Position numbers and translations under genes: made by a program | From: UBA5216 sp040081205 | Lineage (GTDB): Bacteria; Pseudomonadota; Gammaproteobacteria; Burkholderiales; SG8-41 | Direction: 5' to 3' | Assembly (NCBI GenBank): GCA_040081205.1 | Contig: JBEBHE010000011.1 | Span: 1 to 31,095, forward strand | DNA length: 31,095 nucleotides | In this document: positions 1 through 7,576 of the stretch, in pieces | How the letters are laid out: the number at the start of each line of letters is the position of its first letter | Numbering within the stretch: position 1 is the stretch's first letter | The notes under the pieces: generated by a model | The model's database searches: none | Seen by the model: only the letters and a program-made list of their open reading frames with translations | Told to the model about the DNA's origin: nothing

Positions 1-1
1 C

Positions 2-586
2 AAGGAGCCGCATACCGAATCCATCGCGGCGTGGCATCAGGATTCCACCTACTTTGGCTTGCGTCCGTACGAGCACGTCACGGCATGGGTGGCGCTGAGC
101 AACGTGCCGAAAGAAGCGGGGCCGATGGAATTTGCCGTCGGCAGCCACATCCGCGGGCAATTGCAGCAGCGCAGCAAGATGGTGAAAAACAGCGTGAATA
201 CCGCAGGGCAGATTATCGTCGAGTGGTTCGATCAATCACAAACCGAATTCGGCGTGTTAAAGCCCGGCCAATTTTCGCTGCATCATACTTGTACCGTGCA
301 TCAGTCGGGACCGAATCACTCAGACGAGCGCCGTGTAGGATTGGCGCTAAGTTATATCCCTACGCGCGTGCGGCACGTCGGGCCGCAACGCATGCCCGCG
401 TGCCTGGTGCGCGGCAAAGATACCTGCGGGCACTTTGATTTACAGCCGCGCCCGCAACAGGATTTCGGCGAAGCCGAAACGCAGCGCCATGAGGTGTCGT
501 TCAAGGCTTACGTGGATTCGTTTTACGAGCAATTAGCACTGGTCGAAAAGGATATTCCCGCGGACGCCACTGCGTTTATGAACTGA
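2..586 (+). CDS. Phytanoyl-CoA dioxygenase (PhyH) family protein, 5'-truncated
   Basis: This is the 3' part of a gene that begins before the window; reading from base 2 gives 194 residues to a TGA stop. Near the visible start is WHQDSTYFG, whose His-x-Asp pair (visible residues 12 and 14) fits the iron-binding motif of Fe(II)/2-oxoglutarate dioxygenases of the PhyH family. The second iron-binding His is probably in VHQSGPN (visible residue about 100), with Arg residues shortly after that could hold 2-oxoglutarate. The segment TAWVALSNV...GPMEF is also typical of PhyH proteins. Such enzymes hydroxylate diverse small molecules, so the substrate cannot be named. The next gene is on the opposite strand and ends 34 bases away, so this gene is the last of its transcript. 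Confidence 0.85.
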   Translation, partial: KEPHTESIAAWHQDSTYFGLRPYEHVTAWVALSNVPKEAGPMEFAVGSHIRGQLQQRSKMVKNSVNTAGQIIVEWFDQSQTEFGVLKPGQFSLHHTCTVHQSGPNHSDERRVGLALSYIPTRVRHVGPQRMPACLVRGKDTCGHFDLQPRPQQDFGEAETQRHEVSFKAYVDSFYEQLALVEKDIPADATAFMN

Positions 587-620
587 TCAGCGTAACCTGG
601 CAACCAGCGGCGCCGCTCAA

Positions 621-1736
621 CTACTGTAGTTTGAATTTCTGCACGCGCCGTCCGAATCCCGCTTCGGCGGTAAAAATATTGCCCTTCGAATCAATCGCCA
701 TATTGTGCAGGCTGCGGAACTCGCCGGCCATACGTCCGGGGCGGCCGAAGTTACCGACAATCCTGCCGTCTTCACGATTTAAAATATTGACTTGTGAATT
801 GCCGCCGTCGGCGACAAACAGATAGCGCTGTTGCGCATCGATAGAAGCCACCGTGTCTGCTACCGGACCGGACAGCGACTGTGACGGGATAATAAATTCA
901 CGCAGGTATGTGCCGTTGGCCTGAAATACCTGCACGCGCTGATGCGGACGGTCGCATACGTAGATTTTCTTGTCATTGGTCTGGCGCACGCAATGCGGAT
1001 TGCCAAATTGTTTGGGCGGCGCCGCATTGGGATTGAACGGCGGTTGCTTCGTGTCATCGGGCACCGCGCCATACGCGCCCCAGTGGCGTTTGTAGGCGCC
1101 GGTCGTTGCGTCGAACACGATCACACGGTGATTGCCATAGCCGTCACCGACGATGACTTCATTCGCTGCGGCATCAGTCACAATGGCGCCCGGACGGCCC
1201 AGTTGTGTGCGGCTGTTGCTGCCTTCGGATTTTCCGGGTTTGCCGATTTGCAGCAGGAATTTTCCGTCGCGCGTGAATTTGAGTATGTGATGATCCGCCG
1301 GATCGTTGCCGGCAATCCACACGTTATTTTGCCAATCAACATGAAGGCCGTGCTCGTTTTTCGGCCAGTCGTAACCCTGGCCAGGCCCGCCCCACCCTTG
1401 AACGAAATTTCCATCGCGATCAAATTCCATTACCGGCGGCGCCGATACGCAGCAAGTCGCCGTCGGCGGCTTCTGTTGCGCCAGCTTGTCGTCGGCCAGC
1501 AGCGTGGCCGGACGATGTAGCACCCACACGTGATCGCGCGGATCCACGGACACGCTGGATACCTGTCCCCAAATCCAGTTATCCTTTAACGGCTTGGGCC
1601 AGAACGGCTCGACCTGATATTGGGGCACGCCGCCCGCGCTGCTCGATTGCGTTGGCTGTTGTGCGCAGCCGATCGCGGTGATGATGCTTGCTGCTCCGAT
1701 CAGCACGACCGCTTTTACCCAATTGGCTCTGTTCAT
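621..1736 (-). CDS. NHL-repeat six-bladed beta-propeller lipoprotein
   Basis: This 371-residue protein starts with a hydrophobic segment ending in AIGC, a slightly atypical lipobox that makes it a probable lipoprotein with Cys24 as the first mature residue. The rest is a chain of propeller blades: repeated patterns such as GLHVDWQNNVWIA, VIVGDGYGNHRVIVF, IYVCDRPHQRVQVF and NMAIDSKGNIFTAE are NHL-type repeats, as in peptidyl-glycine alpha-amidating lyase-like and other six-bladed proteins. No catalytic residues can be assigned; members of this group may be binding scaffolds or lyases/lactonases. The start is supported by an AGGGGG ribosome-binding site a few bases upstream (around 1743-1749). 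It is transcribed away from the VIT/vWA gene across an AT-rich intergenic region. Function is unknown. Confidence 0.85.
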   Translation of the reverse strand: MNRANWVKAVVLIGAASIITAIGCAQQPTQSSSAGGVPQYQVEPFWPKPLKDNWIWGQVSSVSVDPRDHVWVLHRPATLLADDKLAQQKPPTATCCVSAPPVMEFDRDGNFVQGWGGPGQGYDWPKNEHGLHVDWQNNVWIAGNDPADHHILKFTRDGKFLLQIGKPGKSEGSNSRTQLGRPGAIVTDAAANEVIVGDGYGNHRVIVFDATTGAYKRHWGAYGAVPDDTKQPPFNPNAAPPKQFGNPHCVRQTNDKKIYVCDRPHQRVQVFQANGTYLREFIIPSQSLSGPVADTVASIDAQQRYLFVADGGNSQVNILNREDGRIVGNFGRPGRMAGEFRSLHNMAIDSKGNIFTAEAGFGRRVQKFKLQ

Positions 1737-1933
1737 TTTGCTGCCCCCTTTGGAATATGCCGATTATGTTTTTTCATCATGGTATGCGCCGCAACCCTTC
1801 GGCACAACAAATAAATAATGTTATAAAACAAATACATACAATATATTGATGATACGACTTAACCCCATGTCATGACGCGCGTCGTTTAATCCGTGAAGTG
1901 TTATGCACATCAATGGCGCAGCCCGGAGAAATA
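1737..1933. promoter_or_regulatory. AT-rich divergent intergenic region with two palindromes
   Basis: This 197-base gap lies between two divergently transcribed genes and is much richer in A and T than its surroundings, especially 1790-1850, as expected of promoters. It contains two perfect 10-base palindromes: CAATATATTG at 1839-1848 and GACGCGCGTC at 1874-1883. Either could be an operator, but no known binding site is recognised. No convincing sigma-70 hexamer pair with correct spacing was found on either strand, so promoter positions are not assigned. Confidence 0.4.
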
Positions 1934-4903
1934 ATGAATCGCAGAAAATTTTTGTTAAACATGCGCACGATGGCGGTGGCAGGGTGCGCGTTCAATCTGG
2001 TTCACGGCGCAGCGGCGCAGGATGTGCGTCCGGTAATTTCGCCGCCGCGACTGACGGTTGCCCAGGGTGCGGAAACGCCGGTGGTGTTGCAGGCGATACG
2101 CATCGAGACCGAAATCAGCGGCAGCCGCGCGCTGACCACGGTAGAGATGACCTTCTTCAACCCGAACCGCCGTATTCTCGAAGGCGAATTGCAGTTTCCG
2201 CTGCTCGACGGCCAGCAGGTCAGTGGTTTCGCGCTCGACATCGACGGCAAGTTGCGCGAAGCGGTGCCGGTCGAAAAAGCCAAAGGCCAGCAGGTGTTTG
2301 AAGACGTGATTCGACAGCGTATCGATCCCGCGCTGCTGCAAGTTACCGCTGGAAACAATTACAAGCTGCGCGTCTATCCGCTGCCCGCGCAAGGCACACG
2401 CCGCGTGATGATTCGCTACGCGGAATCGTTGCCGGTGTCCGGTGCGCTGCGCCGCTACCGCCTGCCGCTGGATTACGCGCGCGATCTCGCGGGCTTTTCG
2501 CTGCGCGTTCTGGTGCGAGCGCCGGAACATGCACCGGCGCTCGCTGGTACGCTGCCGCAGGGACTTGCGTTCAGAACACGCGGGGTGGATTACGACGCGG
2601 AGATTTCGCGCAAGGATTTTGCGGCGCGCGGCGTGCTGGAAGTGCATGTACCGGTGTCGGTGCGGCCCGAAGTGCATACACAATCCGTTGGCGACAAAAC
2701 GTATTTCGTGGCTGAAGTGCCCGCGCGGTTAAGTAACACAGTGCTGCGCAATGTGACGCCGGTCGTGGGTATTGTCTGGGACGCCTCCGGTTCCGGCGCT
2801 ACACGTGACCACGTGCGTGAATTCGCGCTGCTCGACACGTATTTCAAACGCATGGGCAACGGCGAGGTTCGCTTGACGCGCGTGCGCGACGCCGCCGAAG
2901 CGGTAGAACGCTTTCGCATCAGTAACGGCGAATGGGGCGCACTGCGCCGCGCGCTGGAAGCCACTGCGTACGATGGCGCGACGCAACTCGGTGCTTTCAC
3001 GCCGGAAACCGGCGTTGGCGAATACCTGTTGTTCAGCGATGGTCTGGACAACTTTGGCGAGCGCCCGTTTGCGAAACTCAATGTGCCGCTGCACACGATA
3101 AGTGCCGCGACACGCGCCGACCCGGCGCGACTGCGGCAGCTTGCCGAATCCAGCGCCGGCAGCTTTATTGACCTTGCGTCACTCACCGCCGTCGAAGCGG
3201 CGCGCCGCCTGCTGTATCGCGAAGCGCGCATTCAATCAATCGACGGCAACGGCGTCTCCATGTTAACCGCCGTGTCGCGTGTGGCCAACAATGGCCGCTG
3301 GCTGGTAGCAGGGCAATTGCTGGCTGACCGCGGTGTGCTTAGCGTCACCGTGTCGTATCCGGGTTCGCGCGCGGGCTCGGAAACCATCTCCGTTCCTGTG
3401 CGTGCCGCACAAAATGCCGACAATCTGGCCGCCGCGGCGTGGGCGCAAATGCGTGTGACGGAACTGGATGGCGAATACCGTTTGCACCGCGCGGAAATCC
3501 GCCGCCTGGGAATGGAATTCGGATTGACGTCGCGTGAGACCTCGCTGATCGTCCTCGATCGTATCGAAGATTATGTGCGTAATGAGATCACGCCCCCCGC
3601 CGAACTGCGCGCCGAATATGACCGCCAGCGGCAGAACCAGCACCTGCGCGCGGGGCAGGAGCGCACACAGCAGCTTGATCGCGTGGTGCGCATGCTTAAA
3701 GAAAAAGCGACGTGGTGGGAAAAGGATTTTCCCAAGAACGCGCGTCCGCAACCGGAAACCAAAGCCAAGATCGGCGGCGGCCCACGTCTTGATGGCGCGG
3801 TAATGCAGGAGCGCGCTGAAAATGAATCGCGCCGCAGTGCGCCTGCGGAAGCGGCTTCGCGCGATCGCGCGCCGGCGTCACCGCCGCCACGCCCGGCCAT
3901 GCGCCCCGCGCCATCTGGCCAGGCGCAAAGCAGGCTGGCGGATGCCATGGTGGGCGGACTGGCCGCTGGAAAAGACGATACCAATACGCCGCGCGGCATG
4001 AGCATCCAGCTTAAGCGCTGGACGCCGGATGCGCCGTATTTCAAACGCTTTAATGATGCCTCCGCTGACGAGTTGTATCGCGTGTATCTCGACGAGCGCG
4101 CCGGTTACGTCAACAGCACGGCGTTTTTTCTGGATGCGGCGGATGTGTTCTTCGACAAAGGACTCGTAGCGCTCGGTGTGCGCGTACTCGGCAATCTGGC
4201 TGAAATGGATCTGGAGAACCGCCATATCCTGCGCATTCTCGGCTACCGGCTGATGCAGGCAGGGCAGGCGAAACTTGCGATACCCATCCTCGCGCGCGTG
4301 CTCGAACTTGCGCCGAATGAACCGCAGTCGTATCGCGACCTCGGCTTGGTCTACGCCGCCGACAAGCAATGGCAGAAAGCGGTTGAGAATCTTAATGAAG
4401 TGGTGATTCGTCCGTGGCATGGCCGCTTCCCGGAAATCGAGTTGACCGCGCTCGACGAGTTGAATGCCATTATCGCCACTGCCGACACGTCGATTGATAC
4501 CAGCCGCTTCGACGCGCGGCTGCTGCGCAATCTGCCGGTGGATTTGCGTGTGGCGCTGTCGTGGGATGCCGACAATACCGACATCGACCTGTGGGTGACC
4601 GATCCCAACGGCGAAAAAGCTTACTACGGCAACCGCATCAGTTATCAGGGCGGGCGCATGTCGCAGGATTACACCGGCGGCTACGGCCCGGAAACGTTTT
4701 CGCTGAAGCAGGCCAAGCCCGGCAAATACAAAGTTGAAGCCAATTTTTATGGCCACAACCAGCAGATCGTCGCCGGCGCCACCACGCTGCAACTCAAGCT
4801 GACCACGCGCTTCGGCACGCGTGAGCAGCAGGAACAGGTTGTAACGTTGAGGTTGAAGGGCAGAAGTGAAGTGGTGCAGGTTGGCGAATTCGAGGTGAAG
4901 TGA
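1934..4903 (+). CDS. Exported VIT / von Willebrand A / TPR / DUF2135 protein
   Basis: A 989-residue multidomain protein. The chosen ATG at 1934 has GGAG at 1925-1928; an in-frame ATG at 1898 would put extra residues before the signal peptide. The N-terminus has RRKFLL, a twin-arginine-like motif, followed by VAGC (possible lipobox, Cys18) and an AAA-Q site near residue 28. Domains in order: a VIT domain (about 40-170); a von Willebrand A domain with an apparently intact metal site (DASGS at 283-287, a Thr near 350, Asp369 in FSDG); a Pro/Ala/Arg-rich linker (about 630-665); TPR-like helices (about 755-850); and a C-terminal DUF2135 domain (about 875-985) with SWDADNTDIDLWVTDPNG. VIT-vWA proteins usually mediate metal-dependent protein binding at the cell envelope. 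It is monocistronic, with a terminator directly after it. The role is not known. Confidence 0.88.
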   Translation: MNRRKFLLNMRTMAVAGCAFNLVHGAAAQDVRPVISPPRLTVAQGAETPVVLQAIRIETEISGSRALTTVEMTFFNPNRRILEGELQFPLLDGQQVSGFALDIDGKLREAVPVEKAKGQQVFEDVIRQRIDPALLQVTAGNNYKLRVYPLPAQGTRRVMIRYAESLPVSGALRRYRLPLDYARDLAGFSLRVLVRAPEHAPALAGTLPQGLAFRTRGVDYDAEISRKDFAARGVLEVHVPVSVRPEVHTQSVGDKTYFVAEVPARLSNTVLRNVTPVVGIVWDASGSGATRDHVREFALLDTYFKRMGNGEVRLTRVRDAAEAVERFRISNGEWGALRRALEATAYDGATQLGAFTPETGVGEYLLFSDGLDNFGERPFAKLNVPLHTISAATRADPARLRQLAESSAGSFIDLASLTAVEAARRLLYREARIQSIDGNGVSMLTAVSRVANNGRWLVAGQLLADRGVLSVTVSYPGSRAGSETISVPVRAAQNADNLAAAAWAQMRVTELDGEYRLHRAEIRRLGMEFGLTSRETSLIVLDRIEDYVRNEITPPAELRAEYDRQRQNQHLRAGQERTQQLDRVVRMLKEKATWWEKDFPKNARPQPETKAKIGGGPRLDGAVMQERAENESRRSAPAEAASRDRAPASPPPRPAMRPAPSGQAQSRLADAMVGGLAAGKDDTNTPRGMSIQLKRWTPDAPYFKRFNDASADELYRVYLDERAGYVNSTAFFLDAADVFFDKGLVALGVRVLGNLAEMDLENRHILRILGYRLMQAGQAKLAIPILARVLELAPNEPQSYRDLGLVYAADKQWQKAVENLNEVVIRPWHGRFPEIELTALDELNAIIATADTSIDTSRFDARLLRNLPVDLRVALSWDADNTDIDLWVTDPNGEKAYYGNRISYQGGRMSQDYTGGYGPETFSLKQAKPGKYKVEANFYGHNQQIVAGATTLQLKLTTRFGTREQQEQVVTLRLKGRSEVVQVGEFEVK

Positions 4904-4911
4904 TATGGAAT

Positions 4912-4935
4912 GCGGGCGCTTGCCCCCGCTTTTTT
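4912..4935 (+). terminator. Rho-independent terminator of the VIT/vWA gene
   Basis: Nine bases after the stop codon, GCGGG (4912-4916) pairs with CCCGC (4925-4929) around an 8-base loop and is followed at once by six T residues (4930-4935). This is the classic intrinsic terminator layout and the clearest one in the window. Confidence 0.75.
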
Positions 4936-5063
4936 GCACCGTCCGTCGCGCCCAAGCATCCAAAGCGGCGGCAAGCTGCCGCACGCCAAATCGATTTCTG
5001 TCCGGGCAAGCGGGTGTTTTTCAAAGCAGAAGGTAGAATGCCTGCTCCGTCCAGAGGCATTCC

Positions 5064-6059
5064 ATGAAAAACAAGCAAGTCCTGCTCGCATCGCGCCCAC
5101 AAGGCATAGTTGACGAAACGCACTTCCGCATCGTTGAGTCCGACATTCCTAAAGCGGGCGAGGGCGCGTTCGTCGTCCGCGCGCATTACCTGTCGCTCGA
5201 CCCTTACATGCGCGGGCGCATGGACGATGCCAAGTCGTATGCCGCAAAAGCCGAGGTCGGCGGCGTTATGGTCGGCACCGCAGTGGGCGAAGTGATTGAA
5301 TCGCATCACGAAAAATTCAAGGTCGGCGATTTCGTTGAAACGCGCACCGGCTGGCAGGAATACGGCGTCTCCAACGGCGGCGGCGTGCGCAAGATCGATC
5401 CCAATTACGTGCCGCTGTCCGCATATCTCGGTGCGGTGGGCATGCCGGGCGTCACCGCGTGGATCGGCTTGAACGAACACGGCAAACCCAAGTCGGGTGA
5501 AACGGTGGTGGTATCAGCCGCCAGCGGCGCGGTGGGCAGTGCCGTCGGCCAACTCGCGAAATTGAAAGGCTGCCGCGCCGTGGGCATCGCCGGTGGCAGC
5601 GCGAAATGCGATTACGTGGTGAACGAACTCGGCTTCGATGCTTGCATCGATTACAAAGGGGGTAACCTCGACGCGGCACTTGCGGCGGCGTGCCCGAAAG
5701 GCATTGACGTTTACTTCGATAACGTCGGCGGCCCGATACTGAACGCCGTGCTCAACCACATGAACGCGTTTTCGCGCATCGCATTGTGCGGACAAATCTC
5801 CGGCTACAACAATCCCGACGCGCTGACGGTGCGCAACTTCCGCAGCTTTCTGGTGAACCGCATCCAGGCGCGCGGCTTCATCTGCTCCGATCACATGGAT
5901 TTGTGGCGGCCCGCGCTGAAGGAACTCGGCGAACTGGTGCATGAAGGCAAGCTCAAGTATCGCGAAAGCATTGCCGTCGGACTCGACAGCGCGCCCAAGG
6001 CGTTTATCGGACTGCTCAACGGGAAGAATTTTGGGAAGCAGTTGGTAAAGCTGATTTAA
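5064..6059 (+). CDS. Zinc-free NADPH-dependent MDR oxidoreductase (CurA / leukotriene B4 dehydrogenase-like)
   Basis: This 331-residue protein matches the zinc-independent branch of the medium-chain dehydrogenase/reductase family, which reduces the double bond of alpha,beta-unsaturated ketones and related compounds with NADPH. Evidence: the N-terminal segment LSLDPYMRGRM, the GMPGVTAW segment before the cofactor domain, the Rossmann motif AASGAVGSAVGQLAKLKGC at about residues 150-170, and FDNVGG plus CGQISGYN further on. Length is close to E. coli CurA. The zinc ligands of alcohol dehydrogenases are absent. AGAGG at 5053-5057 gives a good ribosome-binding site six bases before the ATG. It follows a terminator and probably has its own promoter in the 128 bases upstream. 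The natural substrate cannot be read from sequence. Confidence 0.88.
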   Translation: MKNKQVLLASRPQGIVDETHFRIVESDIPKAGEGAFVVRAHYLSLDPYMRGRMDDAKSYAAKAEVGGVMVGTAVGEVIESHHEKFKVGDFVETRTGWQEYGVSNGGGVRKIDPNYVPLSAYLGAVGMPGVTAWIGLNEHGKPKSGETVVVSAASGAVGSAVGQLAKLKGCRAVGIAGGSAKCDYVVNELGFDACIDYKGGNLDAALAAACPKGIDVYFDNVGGPILNAVLNHMNAFSRIALCGQISGYNNPDALTVRNFRSFLVNRIQARGFICSDHMDLWRPALKELGELVHEGKLKYRESIAVGLDSAPKAFIGLLNGKNFGKQLVKLI

Positions 6060-6136
6060 CGCGGCGGCGCGTGCCTTGAACTTGTACTACACTTCCTGTG
6101 TTGCTTATTTTTCACTCAACTAAAAGAAAGGCAATC

Positions 6137-6406
6137 ATGAAACTCAAACAACTAACCCTCGCTTTGCTATTGGCTTGCGCCGCAACCCTGTCGCATGCCA
6201 TCCCGGTTACTGCGCAAAACAAATGCGATAAGCCAGTACCCTACAAAGTAGAGCGCAAAGGCAGCACGCTGAACACGTCGCTCTCGCAACGCACCAGCAC
6301 TTCGCATAACCTGGACAGCGGCGACCGCATCAAAGTGGGCAATAACGTCGTGCATACCGTGTCATCGTCTTCTGCCGGCAAGACGGTGATTATTTGCAAC
6401 AAATAG
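6137..6406 (+). CDS. Small secreted two-cysteine protein, unknown function
   Basis: An 89-residue protein not recognised as any family. The ATG at 6137 is preferred over one at 6098 because it is preceded by AAGAAAGG and begins a textbook signal peptide, with two lysines, a Leu/Ala core and cleavage after SHA (about residue 21). The mature part is about 68 residues, rich in Lys, Ser and Thr, with exactly two cysteines placed near its two ends (Cys30 and Cys87), which could form one disulfide closing the domain. It probably acts in the periplasm or outside the cell. It follows the MDR oxidoreductase by 77 bases on the same strand and may be separately transcribed. Confidence 0.7.
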   Translation: MKLKQLTLALLLACAATLSHAIPVTAQNKCDKPVPYKVERKGSTLNTSLSQRTSTSHNLDSGDRIKVGNNVVHTVSSSSAGKTVIICNK

Positions 6407-6590
6407 CGGGGCGGCCAAGCGCTACTTAAGCGGCATCGCGCTGTTGTGGCGGGTATTGGCGGGCGCGGCCGCCTGATGATGCTGATCACCGATGCCGTGT
6501 ATCGTATCCGCAGGGGATTACGCTGATGATGATGGCGGCGTTGCGGTCATACCGGAGGGCGGTGGATCGAGTGGTTAAGTAGCCGCGCGA
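6407..6590. other. Convergent intergenic region without a recognised feature
   Basis: This 184-base gap lies between the ends of a plus-strand and a minus-strand gene. It is GC-rich with several short inverted repeats around 6409-6475, but none is followed by a T run on either strand, so no terminator is called. Short reading frames are present but have no ribosome-binding site or recognisable similarity. Confidence 0.4.
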
Positions 6591-7568
6591 TTACTGCGGC
6601 TTTAGCCCAATCTCCGGAATCAGTTTCTGAAAATTCGCATACTCGCGACGCACATATTTCTCGAACGCACCCGGACTGGTATCAACCATGGGTTGCGCCC
6701 CGAGTTTCTCGAAGCGGTCTTTGGTGTCGGGTTTGCGCAGCACGGTCACGATGTCGGCGCCAAGTTTGTTGACCATTATGCGCGGCGTTTTTGAGGGCGC
6801 TAAAAACCCGTACATGGTTTCGGATTCTGCGCCCGGCAGTCCGGCTTCGGCGACGGTGGGCAGTTCGGGCAGGGTGAAACTGCGCGTATGGCTGGTCACG
6901 GCAAGGCCGCGTAATTTTCCGTCTTTCAGAAATCCGAGTGAACTGGTCAGCACAAATACCAGCATATGCACGCGACCGGACGCGACTTCGGTATACATGT
7001 CGGCGACCGTTTTGAATGGGATATGCACGACATCCAATCCGGCGGCACGCTTGAAAATTTCCGCCGATAGGTGCGCCGCCGTGCCCGCGCCGACCGAGCC
7101 ATAGTTGAGCGCGCCGGGCTTCGCTTTTGCGAGCGCGACGAGTTCTTTCACGGATTTCACCGGCATGCCGGCGTTGACCAGCACCACGCTGGTGACCGCG
7201 GTCACTTGTGCTACCGCCGTGAAATCCTGCGTCGGTTGATAAGACGGCTTCACCTGCATCAGCGGCGACACATAGGTGGAAGTTGACGCCATGAACAGCG
7301 AATGCCCATCCGGGGTGGCATTGGCCGCTGTGACGCCACCGATAAGGCCGCCTGCGCCGGTACGATTTTCCACCACGACTTGTTCCTTGTAGAGATCGGT
7401 AAGTCCCTGCGCGACGATACGCGCGAAAATGTCGGCGCCGGTGCCGGCGGAGGAGGCAACGATCATGCGGATCGGGCGCGTGGGAAATTTTGTATCGGCG
7501 GCCGCAACCGATCCCGCGCCGATCGCGCAAAGCAGCGCGGCAAAAGTCGCAAAGGTTGCGGCGTGCAT
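6591..7568 (-). CDS. Bug/TctC-family periplasmic solute receptor
   Basis: A 325-residue member of the Bug (Bordetella uptake gene) / TctC tricarboxylate-binding family. The ATG at 7568 is chosen over an upstream in-frame start because it opens a normal signal peptide (cleavage near SVAAA-D) and because a GGAG overlapping the stop codon of the upstream gene can serve as its ribosome-binding site. Family hallmarks are RPIRMIVASSAGTGADIFAR near the mature N-terminus, VVENRTGAGG, LNYGSVGAGTAAHL, VVHIPFK and a C-terminal IGLKPQ. These proteins bind carboxylates or related small molecules in the periplasm, often for tripartite TctABC transport, but no TctA or TctB gene is nearby. It is the last gene of a cassette with the PQQ dehydrogenase (8-base gap) and an esterase, so its ligand may be a product of those enzymes. 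Confidence 0.9.
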   Translation of the reverse strand: MHAATFATFAALLCAIGAGSVAAADTKFPTRPIRMIVASSAGTGADIFARIVAQGLTDLYKEQVVVENRTGAGGLIGGVTAANATPDGHSLFMASTSTYVSPLMQVKPSYQPTQDFTAVAQVTAVTSVVLVNAGMPVKSVKELVALAKAKPGALNYGSVGAGTAAHLSAEIFKRAAGLDVVHIPFKTVADMYTEVASGRVHMLVFVLTSSLGFLKDGKLRGLAVTSHTRSFTLPELPTVAEAGLPGAESETMYGFLAPSKTPRIMVNKLGADIVTVLRKPDTKDRFEKLGAQPMVDTSPGAFEKYVRREYANFQKLIPEIGLKPQ

Positions 7569-7576
7569 GACGCTAC

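Noticed and set aside
3878..4984. A 368-codon minus-strand frame opposite the VIT/vWA gene
   Set aside because: It runs through the terminator and opposite well-defined TPR and DUF2135 domains; composition is typical of an antisense frame.
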